Source: Ilyonectria destructans
Taxonomy: Eukaryota; Ascomycota; Sordariomycetes; Hypocreales; Nectriaceae
Direction of reading: 5' to 3'
NCBI GenBank assembly: GCA_020740775.1
Contig: JAHEWK010000004.1
Location: forward strand, 1,178,001-1,242,000
DNA length: 64,000 nt
The notes beneath the pieces are model-generated. The model made no database searches. It was not told the origin of the DNA and saw only the letters and a program-made list of their open reading frames with translations. This document shows positions 12,290-24,055 of this stretch, piece by piece. Numbering within the stretch: the stretch's first letter is position 1; each line of letters begins with the position of its first letter. A program made the position numbers and the translations under genes.

Positions 12290-14290
12290 TTTGAAAGTTG
12301 TTTGGGGGTGGGGGGGGGGGGGGGGTTTTGGGAGAAAAGTTGTTGGATTGGGATGAGAGAGGTCGACAGATGGAGGAGTCGAGATGTGCTGTGGTGGTGA
12401 CGATTGAGAGGTGTAAGGTGGAAGGTATGAGGTTGGCGGGGGATGTAGAGGTTAAGTACTTTTCGCGCGTCGCTGCCGTGATCACGGATCACCCACATCA
12501 GCGAGGCGCGACTTGGCGCTAGCCTGATGTGGCGAAAATGAGCTTCGCGGCGTACCGAATAAAAAACAATGCGCACCCCTGCCGCAGTCGCATCAGTGCG
12601 CACGGGGGAAATAAAATCAGCGGCCCGCCCACTCCCAGCCTCCCCGGTTACGCCGTGGTTATTTTCTCCTTTCACAACCCTGGGCGACGGCGCTCAATTT
12701 TGTTTTTGTTTTCTGATTGCCTCGCCGCTTTCGGATCCCGCACTGGTCGTTATTCCAGACACGTCGTCCAGAATCAGTAAGTAAACAAAAGGTTGGGCTT
12801 TGATCTCAAAGCTGGGTCTATCCGCAACTCTTTTTCCTGCATGCGTGATCTGGTTTGATTTGGTCCATCCATTTTCCGGCCATTTTTATTGCCTCCCTAA
12901 ATGGCTCGTTTTGAGGTAATTAAAAATTTATATACATGGGTTTTATGGAAGGTGGTTAGTTGGAGTTGACTTTCCTTTCTTTTGGAACCTTGTTGGGCGG
13001 TTCCATAAGGCATATTTGTTTGATGGATGTCCTCAGACTGGTCCATTTTTGGGTGTTTATCCATCCATGTCTGTATGAGGTCCATGAACGCAACTCAAAA
13101 TACAGTAGTAAACTCGATCCAATCTGGACTTATTGGGTCTAATTCCACTTTGATCTCAAATATATCCCGATATAGAACAAGATTCAATGACATACATGCA
13201 TCTGGTCCACATTTGAGCCCCGTTGACGCGGGCAGGAGCTCAGCGAGATCCGAGATGCGGCCACGGAGCCGGCAGTGGTTTCGGAGTCGGAGGCGTGAAC
13301 TTGTGGAGAGCTGCCGGTACGGAAGTGCTGCAGTAACGGAGGAGGGACGGAGCGGCGAGCATGGGATGGACAGACGCGTTGCCAGCCGGCTCGGCATGCG
13401 ACAACAGGAGGTTGAGGTCACCATGTGGGGGCTGAGGCCGGAGCAGATTACACGAAATTCTGGTCCATGATGCCATTTGTTTTATTTGTTTTCCGCTTCT
13501 TCGTCATTCTGCCCCTGGTCTTCACGGGCACCATCTACATAGAACCGAGGACACTTCACAAGACCTCGAAGGGAAGTAGTTGGGAATCGAGTTGAGGTGG
13601 GTGGCATGGACAGGAGCCGGGCGCAACAAAGGATAAGCTGGCTGTGGCGCGTTGGGACGCGAGCGAGAAAGAGACTGACGGAGGCAGAGAGGCCACCACA
13701 ACACATCATCCCGGCGAGGTCTGATCTGTGACGGTGTGCAGGCCCAGATGCTGACCGGGGACGCGGTGAGTGCGCTGAATGCACTGACCACACCGCACTG
13801 CGATCCCATTGCGCGGTTGCCAGAGAGAGCGAGAGATAAGTTCGGTGGGCCTCGAAAAAGGGAAAACGCGTGCAACGGACCAATCAAAAAAAGAGCTCCG
13901 GCGTTGTCGCCTTTTTTTTCTCCCAACCCCGAAATTCCCAAAGCGGCCCCTGCTCCTGTCGCGCGCCTGGGACTGGCTGGTGGGGGGGCGACTGGCGGGC
14001 CTGCCCCAGCTACCAGCCCGCCCAAAATCACCACGCCCCTAGCGCACCGCACCGCCCCAGCCCAGCACGCGTGCAGCACGTCCCCAGCAATCAGCAGCCC
14101 GCAATCAGTAACCCGCGGCGACCCTCGCGCACCCAGCTACAAAAGCCCAGCCCACCCCCCGAACCCTTCCGCTCGCCATCAACTTTCACATCCACCGCTG
14201 CACTCACACTCTCAACGCTCACGCTCAGCCCTCGTGCCTCATCCACTCAACTAACTCAACCAACCCGACATCCCGTCTCAATCTTTCAAA
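12290..14290. promoter_or_regulatory. divergent H2A-H2B intergenic region
   Basis: Two kilobases separate the two histone start codons, so this interval must hold both promoters and leaders. Composition is GC-rich near both genes and lower around 12.8-13.2 kb. A CCAAT box occurs at about 13879 (gaccaatcaaaa), roughly 410 bases before the H2B start; coordinated cell-cycle control is expected from the family, but I cannot point to a specific operator. Overlapping open frames of 130-185 codons at 13482-14254 lie in proline/alanine-coding GC-rich leader DNA and have no family motif. Confidence 0.7.
12310..12325. repeat. 16-base G homopolymer in the H2A leader
   Basis: A run of 16 G on the plus strand (C in the H2A transcript) follows a shorter GGGGG run, within 40 bases of the H2A start codon. 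Runs like this are prone to slippage and to sequencing error, so the exact length is uncertain. It may also affect initiation or form G-rich structure. Confidence 0.85.
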
Positions 14291-14844
14291 ATGGCTCCCA
14301 AGGCCGCCGACAAGAAGCCCGCCTCCAAGGCCCCCGCCACTGCCTCCAAGGCTCCCGAGAAGAAGGATGCTGGCAAGAAGACCGCCGCCTCTGGCGACAA
14401 GAAGAAGCGCTCCAAGACCCGCAAGGAGACCTACAGCTCCTACATCTACAAGGGTAAGTTGGCTCGACAACGCTATCGCGCCTTTTCGCGCCTCGGCTCC
14501 CGTTTCAATGACGCGTCGCTGACCCCAATCTTCCAGTCCTCAAGCAGGTTCACCCTGACACCGGTATCTCCAACCGTGCCATGTCCATCCTGAACTCTTT
14601 CGTCAACGGTATGTTTTGTTCCAATTTCATCAGTCCCTTAGCATATTCTGACTTGGATTGCATAGACATCTTCGAGCGCGTCGCTTCCGAGGCCTCCAAG
14701 CTGGCTGCGTACAACAAGAAGTCCACCATCTCTTCCCGAGAGATTCAGACTTCCGTCCGCCTCATCCTCCCCGGTGAGCTTGCCAAGCACGCCGTCTCTG
14801 AGGGTACCAAGGCCGTCACCAAGTACTCTTCCTCGACGAAATAA
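14291..14844 (+). CDS. H2B: histone H2B
   Basis: Exons 14291-14453, 14537-14608 and 14666-14844 join to 137 residues, the normal fungal length. The N-terminal tail is lysine- and alanine-rich ([13 protein letters not shown]). The fold begins at [20 protein letters not shown] and includes [19 protein letters not shown], and the C-terminal helix ends [10 protein letters not shown] with the conserved lysine used for H2B ubiquitylation. Both introns have consensus donors (gtaagt, gtatgt) and interrupt codons after a first-position G. It forms the H2A-H2B dimer with the divergently transcribed neighbour. Confidence is very high. Confidence 0.98.
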
Positions 14845-15209
14845 GTGGTTTGACAGGGCTTTTTGTTTCGGGCATTTTGATTTTACGCGTGGCATTAGGG
14901 TGTCATGACTTTGAGGTTCTACAGGGACTGAGCCCTGTCTTGGGAGCCTCTTAATGCGTTACGGATGGTTTTGTTTTTATTGGGGGCAATGTCTTCTCAC
15001 ACGGGCAACGGGGTTCGCGGTTGTACAATAAATATCGAGAATAGGATCTCGATAACAATGAATTCGTCAACATCAAGTCCCCCTTGCTTTGAATGTTTAA
15101 TCAATTGTCCATTGCCAAGTTTTTCTCTGTATCAATCGACGCGATGTTTAGTTCTCGGCGCGGCTATTTACATACCATTATACGCACTGCTTGGTTTATC
15201 GCGGCTGTA
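14845..15209. other. convergent 3' interval H2B / SQS1
   Basis: These 365 bases hold the two 3' UTRs. The H2B side is T-rich just after the stop. No gene or terminator structure was seen. Confidence 0.6.
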
Positions 15210-17314
15210 TCAACCAAGACCTGCTTTGCTGCGCTTCATCGCCTGCGTGACTGGTTGCAATATTCCCTTGTTGTCCGCCGTTCCCAACGCTGTTCCGCTA
15301 CTCCAACCCATCTTCTCCAGCATCGCTCGCCCACGATTGTCGGTACCCAGTTCTGGCGCCGCTCCACCAATAATCTCGCCATCTCGATACGTCGCAGCGG
15401 CGTCGTTGGACCGGGTTGGAGGAGGCGCACGCTGCGATCTCTTGCCCTTGATATCCAGTCGCGGGAAATATCTCCTGTTGATGCGGTTGACAGCCTGGTT
15501 GAATGTCGCTTCTACGTAGGGCAATGTCCTGAGCGTTCGGTGTAGGGTCGGTCTGCGTTGGTCGGCTTTGCCAGTCGACTTTGACTTGATCTTGAATTTG
15601 CCGGCAAGATCGTGGATCATTTTCCGGGCGTGGTTGTCCATCGGAGGCAGCGTAAGACTGGTGTAAACATTAGTAAATGCAAACTTCACGCAAGAGTGGG
15701 TGCTTGGGGAAACAGCGTGATAACTTACACTTCGTCAGACCCGAGCAAAAAGGCTTGGAACTCGTCGGCAACTTGCTCCATGTTCATGCCGTCGGGGTAT
15801 TTTACCCGGAGGTCCTCGGGGTTGGCTTTCTTGCCCAACATGCCCAGTGCGCGGAGTTGCTCACGATGCTTCTTGCGCTCGGATTTCTTAAGTCGGTCGC
15901 TTTTCCACGCAACTTGAAGAGTTTGCTCCAGCTCTGAATCAGAGACGTTGAAGTTGATTTGCGCCTGGGCAGCCTTTCCCTTCCGGCGGTTGAGACTTGG
16001 TCGTTCCCAGTCCATGACGTCGAAGTCGTCGTTCGCATTGATCCGATTATTGGTGTCCTCCTTCCCACTCGCGGAGCTAGAATCGCTTAACGAGTCCAGC
16101 AGCTGCACATCCTCGTCCATCCCCAGCTCCTGTCCAGCAATGAGCTTTGCCAGCATTTCTTCGTCGATTTCACTCTCTGAGTCGCCGTCTTCCTCTTCTC
16201 TCGTGGAATCGCCATTGCGCGCTCGCGCCGTATCATCTGCATCCCCTTCATTGGCCGCATTCGGGACATTCATATCCTCCTCGACACTACTAAGATCGTC
16301 GGAGACGTAGAAATCAGTTCCGCCCAGTTCGCGGCGATTGCCAGCCCCGAGGCCGAGGATGTCATCCGCATCTCCGTTCTCTCGCATGTTAGCTATGTAG
16401 TCGGCGAGGATAGCGTCGTCTACGTCGTTGGAAGTGGAACGCATTTTCCGACGTTGTCTGGGCTTCGTCCTCTTCGGTTTCTTCTTGTCGGTCCGTGGCG
16501 AGTCGCTTGGGCCTGCAGCCATCTGGTCCTCCATAACCTGAATTTCGGTTCGCATCTGTGTCATACTGATGGTGGGTTGCACCTTCCTCTGTGCATCCCG
16601 ACCTTTAAAGAGTATTACCTCGTCACTTGAACTGCTGTCCCTTGACGATGGCCGGTCTGGTATATGCACCGGAGCTCTAGTAGAGATCTCTTGCTGCTGG
16701 TCACCTTTGAGGTCGAAGAAGAACGAGGGTTCCTCTTTGACTGCAGTCTTACTCTGTACAATCGCCTCTAGCTCTTCTGGTCCTATCAGGCTTTCTTCGT
16801 CGTCGGTTCCGTCTTCACTTCCGTCATCTTCGTCGTCGCTGATTTCGTCGTCGACCTTGGGCAGGTCGGGCGTGGCGGAATATGGAGACGGTTTATCAAG
16901 AGGAGAATCCGTAGTGGATTCCTCAGCCTGTTTTCGGTTGTTCTCGTCGAGGAGCTCATCTAGTTGTTTTAACGGCTCACTGGGACCGGCACTGACAAAT
17001 TTGACAGGTCGCTGTCGAAGGTTTGAGTAGGCAGAGTGGTCATGTTGTGAAGTTTGTCGAGCTTCGTCTGCGAGTGTGAAGCCAGCTGGGAGGGTTGTGT
17101 CAGCGCATTGTGCGTATCTTCGCCTTGGGCCGTGGCCGGATAGTTTACCAGAGTCCCCGATGAAGGGCATGTAGGCTAGCCCAGGAGAAGGGCGCCCATA
17201 CCCACGAGTAGCTGCTTGGCCTCCTCGACCTACTCGGCCTCCTCGACCTCCTCTGCCTCCTCTGGCGCCATTGCCGCCTCTGGGGGTAGAGGCCCCCTTT
17301 TTGTTTCGAGCCAT
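15210..17314 (-). CDS. SQS1: R3H and G-patch domain protein, SQS1-like splicing/ribosome factor
   Basis: Two exons (15729-17314 and 15210-15657) encode 677 residues. The N-terminus is an RGG-type stretch (GGRGGRGGRVGRGG), followed by a long acidic, serine-rich, probably disordered middle. The R3H domain (about residues 532-600) contains the R-x3-H signature at R540-H544. A C-terminal G-patch (about 635-677) reads GRAMLEKMGW, then GTALG and GILQPV. This order and the termination right after the G-patch match yeast Sqs1/Pfa1, which stimulates the DEAH helicase Prp43 in splicing and pre-rRNA processing. The intron (15658-15728) splits codon 529. The start at 17314 gives the basic RGG leader. It faces away from ATG4 across about 1 kb. 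Confidence 0.9.
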
Positions 17315-18328
17315 ATCAAGGTGATGATGGTGTTTCCGACATCTTGGGGAGGATCTCTCAAAATTCCAAGGGCTTCAAGTATCCGGTTTCTTATGTGGAT
17401 TTCAAGGTCGGCAAGGGGAAGCTCGGCGAAGTTGACGGCATGAAGAAAAAGAGTCACCCCGCGGTGCACTGTCCAGGAGCTAGGATTGACGATGTATCGA
17501 TAAGCCAGGTGCGCGGTGGGGCTGTTGCAGTGTAGTGGGGCCGAGGGAGCAGGCAGGAACTCTGAACCACCCATTTGCACCGCCGTGTTTGTCTGATGTG
17601 TAGGGTAGTAAGTAAGTTAGGCTTCAATCCGTCGTCCTTTTACTTTCTACTGTGTTCACCCCATGTTAAAGCTGGTTATATTTTCAGTGTGAGTTTTTGG
17701 TTTCGTTCGTTCACATTTTAGTCATTTGGTTGGGTCTTTGGGTCTTATGTGGTTGATTCATCTTTCTGGTATAATTCGCTGGTGAGCTTTAACTTGGACG
17801 TGCAAGCAACGGTATGAATGAATCCCCGATAATTTAGAGCATATCAGCAGCATTGTGTTTCTACAACACAGACAAATTCTCATTAATATTATGCAACACC
17901 TCAATACCTCCATACGAATCAAACACATATTCCTACAAGAGAGCAACACCTTTACACACTAAGAATGGGAAGGAGAGCGACAGCTGTCAAAATCGCGCGG
18001 GGCACGCTGCTGCCTCCGAGGCTCTGTCTGACGTTGCGTGCGCAGGTAGCGTCCGCGTTCGCGTGCAGATCCCACCCAATGCGCCCACTAAGTACACCGC
18101 AACCTACTGCGCAACGCGCGGGGCGCCACCACCTCCAGCGGCCCGGGTCACAGTCACAAGCCCGCCTCCCAGCTGACTGTCTCCTCCAAGGCCAAGATCC
18201 GTCACCCACCAGCAGCCCGTCCTCCCTCACTTCTTCTCCCAGTATCTTCGAGACTGCTCCCAACTTTACCGCCCGGGGCCACCCCCATACCGATGCTCAC
18301 ATAGTCCACGCTCCTCACCACTGTCGTC
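17315..18328. promoter_or_regulatory. divergent SQS1 / ATG4 upstream region
   Basis: About 1.0 kb lies between the two start codons. A pyrimidine- and T-rich patch at 17630-17760 and an A/T-rich stretch at 17850-17960 precede GC-rich leader DNA before ATG4. The minus-strand open frame 17230-17580 is a shadow overlapping the SQS1 start. No specific operator was recognised. Confidence 0.55.
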
Positions 18329-19908
18329 ATGGAAGCTGCCATGGCCAACGTCGACCTCGGACGCTATCGGCGTATCGTCCAGATGTTCTGGGACCCGGAA
18401 CCCACCAACGATCCCGCACAAGACCTGCCAGTCTGGTGTCTCGGCCGTCAATACAAACTGAGCGATGCGACTTCCGCAAAGACCGTCGACAGTGGCACCC
18501 ATACTCCCCCGTCCGCTCCCATCCTCGAGTCCAACATTGAGTCCAACCTTGAGTCTAGCCTCGAGTCCGACCTGAAAGATACCAGCCCGTCGCCTCCTCC
18601 TCCTGCTCCTCCACCCCCGGCAAACGCGCCCGAGACCCCTCCAGAATCGATATCCAGCAGCTTTTCTTCGTCACTAGCATACGATGATCCGGCAACAGAT
18701 GGGGGCTGGCCACCAGCATTTCTGGCCGACTTCGAGTCCAAGTTCTGGATGACGTATAGGTCCGAGTTCGAACCCATTCCCAGGTCGACCAACCCACAGG
18801 CCACCTCCGCCTTGTCATTCTCAATGAGACTGAAGAGCCAGCTTGGTGACCAGGGTGACTTCTCATCCGACAGTGGGTGGGGTTGCATGATCCGGTCCGG
18901 GCAAAGTCTCCTAGCAAATTCCATGGCCATGATCCGTCTGGGCAGAGGTATCGACCAGTATAGCCCCTCCCCAGGCACATAGTTATTCTAACACCAAGGT
19001 AGAATGGCGTCGAGGAATCTCGCCACAGGAAGAGCGTCAGCTCATTAGCGCCTTCGCCGACGACCCAAGAGCGCCTTATTCGATCCATAGCTTCGTACGC
19101 CACGGCGCCACGGCATGTGGGAAGCATCCAGGCGAGTGGTTTGGCCCATCGGCAACGGCCCGATGTATCCAGTAAGATCGAATTTCCGATAAAATGCTTC
19201 CACCATACAGGCTGACTTACTGACCTTTACGTGACTCTGTAGAGCTCTGGCCAACTCACACGAACCGTCCTTACGGGTGTACTCGACGGGGGATGGCCCA
19301 GACGTTTACGAAGACGAGTTCATGAAGATTGCGAAGCCCGCGGGCGAAGAGTTTCACCCTACCCTGATACTTGTAGGCACGCGGCTAGGAATCGACAAGA
19401 TCACACCGGTGTACTGGGAAGCACTGATTGCATCCCTTCAGATGCATCAGTCCGTGGGAATCGCAGGGTATGCCTAGTCCCCCATATTTTAGGAGCTTTG
19501 CTAACTTCCAATCAACACAGGGGCCGTCCATCATCATCACACTACTTCATCGGCGCGCAGGGTTCCTTCCTTTTCTACCTAGACCCTCACCATACGAGAA
19601 CAGCACTGCCCTACCACGAAGACCCCAACCAGTACACCGACGAGGAGATCGCGACTTGTCATACGGCCCGGCTGCGTCGAATTCATGTTCGGGAGATGGA
19701 CCCGAGCATGTTGATTGGATTTTTGATCCGGTCCGAGGAAGACTGGCGAGACTGGAGACGTTGCGTGAAACATGTCCAGGGCAAGGCCATCATCCATGTT
19801 GCAGATCGCAATCCCCTGCTCGGAGGCCAAGCTGAAGGCAGAGAGAGTGCGATTGACGAGGTGGAGCCCTTAAGTGACGATGATGCGGACACTGTTCATG
19901 AGGTTTAG
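18329..19908 (+). CDS. ATG4: autophagy cysteine protease Atg4
   Basis: Exons 18329-18947, 19003-19171, 19243-19467 and 19521-19908 give 466 residues. Atg4 (peptidase family C54) trims the Atg8 C-terminus and later delipidates Atg8-PE. The catalytic cysteine is C186 in [13 protein letters not shown]; the Asp/His pair is D359 and H361 in [23 protein letters not shown] marks the conserved core before it. Residues 60-110 form a Ser/Pro-rich, repeat-like spacer ([14 protein letters not shown]) before the protease fold. An acidic tail, [12 protein letters not shown], lies near the end. A second ATG four codons in (18341) is an alternative start. The first acceptor is the second of two AGs, required for the frame [12 protein letters not shown]9 lies 24 kb to the right. 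Confidence 0.96.
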
Positions 19909-20185
19909 GTCGTTGGGCGTCCGGTTTGTGCTTTATTCCCCCTCTTTCGGCGGCTGCGATAGGAGTTACATTTGGGATAGATGAGAATTTAATCTGAAAC
20001 CAATTTCCAAATGATTGATTTCCCGGGAACCGCCTTGCGAGAGCTGGAACATGGCCTGTGGATGGCATCGGGTCCGGATGCCTAAGCCCCAACATCGACA
20101 TGGCAATGGACAAGGGAAGCCAAGACAACGCGAGGCCTTGTCACTGGAATCCGAAAGACGGGGGATGCTTTAACAATTGTAGTAT

Positions 20186-21898
20186 TCACCGCTTCTTCTT
20201 CTTGCCTCCAGCACCTGGTCTTGCGACAGGTGCCGCGTGACCATTTTCACGGATATGATTGAACAGCTTGGTCTTGGAGGTGTACGTCTCTCCGCAAACG
20301 GAGCATCGATGCTGTATCCCGATAGTTAGGTTATGACAAGAGGGATTAAAGCTGCACGGTTGTACTTACGATCTCATCCTGCTCAAACTGGGCAGCGGCA
20401 GCGGCAGCTTTCTTCTCTCTCTTAGCTTTGGCTTTTCCAACCTTCTTCACTTGCACCGGTTCATCAACCACCAGATCTTGTGTCGCAGCAGAGAGCTCGG
20501 CATCAAGGTTGCTAGCCAAGTCACCATTATCTAGCTTGGATACACCAGAGGCAAGCCTCTCCTCAACAACGATCCTCGGTGCGTAATCGTCACCGTCGGA
20601 GACCTCGGCCGACTCAGCCGAGCTCGGCTCGTCTGAGGCGGTATTGGTAGGGATAGAGCTTTCCGGGTTGACGGAGACTTCCTCTTCATCGATCCTCTCA
20701 ATATCAGGCGACGGACTAGGGGCGGCATCTGAGGAGGGTGTAGGCTCGACCTCATCAAGCTGCAGGTCGGCACCTTCTCGTTTCATTTGGCGGCGTAACT
20801 GTTGCACTGCCTTAATATGCTTCTTGCTCCTCAGATGGGCCTCAAGCTGCTTCTCGCTCTTGAACGATTTGTTGCAGACCACACACTCGAGGATTTCCAC
20901 CTCTGATTCTTCCTCTGACTGGGAAAAGTGCTCGTCTCCAAGACTGCCGTCGGATTTGGACTGCGCCCACTCGGGAACCTCGTATGAGGCCATCCGCTCC
21001 TGATTGGCGGCCCGGGACCTGGCGGCCTGCGCAGCAGCAGCATTTCGCATAGATGCCTGGCGCTCGGCATCAGATTGGGAGTTGGGTAGATATCGAGGAT
21101 CACGCTTCCGTACAAAGCCCACGAGAAAGTTTATAGCATCGTTGAACTCGCGGATGGCATCGTCACGGATCTTCTTGTTCTCCTTCTCCATCAAACGGCG
21201 GACGCGGCGGTCTGGGGCATCAGAGAGGCGGTACTTGTCCTTCCAGGAGAAGGACTTGGCGGTGGAGAAGCCGGCCCAGATAGCGTAGAATGGCTTGACG
21301 AGCGATTCATAATCATCGTCCGAGGAACCAAAGGAAGGGTATTCTGGGATGTCGACGTTGTCGTGCTCGGCTGCAGCCTCCTCTTCGAGGGCTAGATGTT
21401 CAAATGTTTCTCTGGCGATACCGAAGAAGCCGGTGGGCTCATCATCGAAGGGAATGGTAGAATTGAACTTGCGCATCAAGCTCATGATCTCCTCGGCCGA
21501 GGTCAAGCGGACATTGCGGAAGGTGGTGGGCTGGGCATCAGGATCGTTGCCGTCCTGGCCACTGAGGATGGCATCGCGGTGCGAGTCATACCAGGCTCTC
21601 TCTTGAGGATCGGAGAGAATCTCGTAGGCGGATTGGACCTCGGCGAAGCGGCGGGTTGCGGTCTCGACGTTGTTGATGTTGCGGTCGGGGTGTAGTTCGA
21701 GGGCTTTGCGTCGGTATGCCTTCTTGATCCTGAGCTGTGTTAATAGCCGGAGGCATGGTTCTCGGGAAGGCGGGAGGCGTACTCATCATCAGTTGCTTGA
21801 CGGTCGATACCCAGGAGATCGTAGTAGCAGGTCTTGGCGGCAGTGGCGTTGGAAGTGCCCGGAGCGTCACTTTGCTCCGAGGATTGTTGGGCACCCAT
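20186..21898 (-). CDS. JJJ1: DnaJ and C2H2 zinc-finger protein, JJJ1-like
   Basis: Exons 21783-21898, 20370-21729 and 20186-20311 encode 533 residues. The J domain covers about residues 23-95, with the Hsp70-activating HPD at 52-54. It is followed by a charged DnaJ-associated region with YDSHRDAIL, then FYAIWAGFSTAKSFSW. There are two C2H2 fingers: residues 321-343 (C-x2-C-x12-H-x5-H) and 495-517 close to the C-terminus. A lysine-rich end (GGKKKKR) follows. This architecture is that of yeast Jjj1, the J-protein partner of Ssa Hsp70 in cytosolic 60S maturation (release of Arx1 together with Rei1). The second acceptor AG of intron 1 is used, since only it restores DEIKKAYRRKALELH. The last finger sits alone on its own exon. 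Confidence 0.94.
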
Positions 21899-24055
21899 GG
21901 GCACCTAGGCGAGCAGTCTCATAAAAGGATAGATTTTTCCTCCAGGGTGTTCTTTTTCCCTGGCTAGAGAGGCGGGAGGTAGGAATACGATGCAAGATTG
22001 AGAGACAAGTAAACGTATTCGTTCTATACTGGTGTTGTGTATAAGTACCTAGCGAAGTACAGTGAGTGGGTAAGCCCAGGAAAAGGTAGCTGTGCGTGCA
22101 TTTGGCTCGAGCCCTTGGAGTCTTGGGTGTGTGCGATGACTCTCATGGAGATGCCAGTCAGTGTGCTTCCTTCTCTCACCTGAGATTTAACTTGAAGTGG
22201 GTAGGAGGGGCAAAAGACGCGGGGCAAAAAAAAATCATGGTGGTTTCCCCCCGCCTGCTTGGACCCATTTTCACGTCTTGGGTCTCTTTTCGGGGTTCCC
22301 TTCTTGAGCTTCTGATGGGGGTTCATCCAATCAGAAGCCAAAGTGACGTAGCGCGCTGATTTACGCATATTTTGCAAAGCCGACCTACTCCCATGTATCC
22401 GCGGGGACGCAGTTCTACGATGTACGTGGTACGGTATTACTCACACCGCGGGGGGAGGGAATAATGCATCATTTTTAGAGTCAGAGTATGACGCATCTCC
22501 CCTGACGATTTATCTTCTTCCCCTTTTTCAGCAAGCCTCTGACTCAACCGTTCATTTCGAATGCAGGGTCCGGATTCTAGAAGCAGATGGGTCCTGTGGC
22601 ATGGGTCATTCCGTCGCTGGCGGCGTTAGGTCAGGTCTCGGTGAACGACTTGGGCAACGGCTCTTTTGGGCCATGCCTGTCTTGAGCCAACATTTAGGGC
22701 AGCGTGTGTCATGGGCCTTGCGTGATTGGGAGCCAAGACTGGGACCAAGTTGTTATCCCTGCAGTCGTTTTTCGATTTCCTTCAATGGGTCTTGCTTAAG
22801 TTAGATAAGTTAGTCGTCACATCCGTGCCCAAATGGTGGTACAGTAGACTGGCAGTTCACGCTGGTGTTGTGCACTAATTATTTCGCCTCTGCCTGCAGC
22901 CTGCACACAATAATCCTTGGCATCAATCACTAGGCCGGGTACTTCTCCCACCACATGACCACACCAAATGCAAGGCTCCTCTTGGCTACATGCGTCTCTC
23001 TTGCTCTGTTTGTTTCCAGTACCATGTGATATGTCGATGTGGATACTGCCAACGACTTTGCTGCAAGACCCTCGACCGTAGAAGCTTCGCTCGGGCATCT
23101 TCACGGGCGTTGCCGCCGGGAGCGTGGAGATCTTGGAAGCTTGGACAAGGACGGGTGACGTTGTGGAATGGTGCGAAAGAGCTAGCCAATCACCGACTCC
23201 TTTCCAGCCCGATTTCGTCGCCTTCTCGCGGGAAAGGGATCTCGAACTTGGATGCGCCAGCCGGGATGGTCCGTCGCCTGTGTCTGCGTCTGTCCAAGTT
23301 CGGTCATCAAACAGGTCAGGCGCCTCGAACCATCCGATGGCCGACCTGACAAGGCCTAGTATGGCCTGGCTTGGCCTCCAGGCGTCCGCTCTTCTCCGCT
23401 GCCCACACCCGGCACGAGATTGCCGAACTCATGGCTCCAGAACAGACCCCTCAAGCGATCATGATCCATCAACGCCAGTGCTGCCAGTACTGCCTTGCTT
23501 GCCTTGCCGACTACCTTGCCTGCCAGGCCAAGAACAGACTAGAGATGAGTAAATAAACGGTGGTACGTAACGACCAGCTAAGGGCAGGTAGGCGACCATC
23601 TTCCACACAGTACGCATTACACCACGGGACGACCGATGGAAAGACCACCAGACACCCCAGACACACACAGACACACAGACTCGCGACCAGACGCCCACAA
23701 ATTATTCCCAAGATTCGATTCTTCTTCGCGCCTTCTCTCCTTCTCTTTCCTCTTTATTTATTATTCCCCGTCTCCCCCCTCTTGCACCGCCCCGTCTCGC
23801 CCCGCGTCGCCTCGCCTGGTAACTTAGCATTCACACTACGGATTTGTTGATTCTGAGTCTTGTCTCTCTGCTCTCCGCCGCCACTACGCTGCTCAGTGCT
23901 CACCAACGCACGCCACCCCCCGAACGCGGCGACTACTCCGACCACCTGCGCGAACCGTCTCTTTAACCCCACTTTGTCGCACTCCGTTCCATCTTCGGCC
24001 ATTGCTCGCGTGCCATGCCATCAACTCGTTGAATTTGGGTTTTTGAGTTGTCGCC
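21899..24055. promoter_or_regulatory. divergent JJJ1 / SPX-RING upstream region
   Basis: About 2.2 kb lies between start codons. It contains a C/T-rich leader before the SPX-RING start (23700-24050, many ctct and cccc runs) and a section with repeated ccttgcctgcc-like words at 23485-23525. The open frame 23124-23552 (142 codons) has no recognisable domain and is not accepted as a gene. No Pho4/NUC-1-type CACGTG box was found by eye. Confidence 0.55.

Noticed and set aside
13482..14254. Overlapping open frames of 133-185 codons on both strands between the histone genes
   Set aside because: They lie in GC-rich leader DNA, encode Pro/Ala/Arg-biased sequence without any family motif, and overlap each other on opposite strands.
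17230..17580. 116-codon minus-strand frame over the SQS1 start
   Set aside because: It overlaps the RGG-coding exon of SQS1 in another phase; it is a shadow plus 5' leader.
23124..23552. 142-codon plus-strand frame in the JJJ1/SPX-RING gap
   Set aside because: No recognisable domain and low-complexity end made by ccttgcc repeats; no splice partners.
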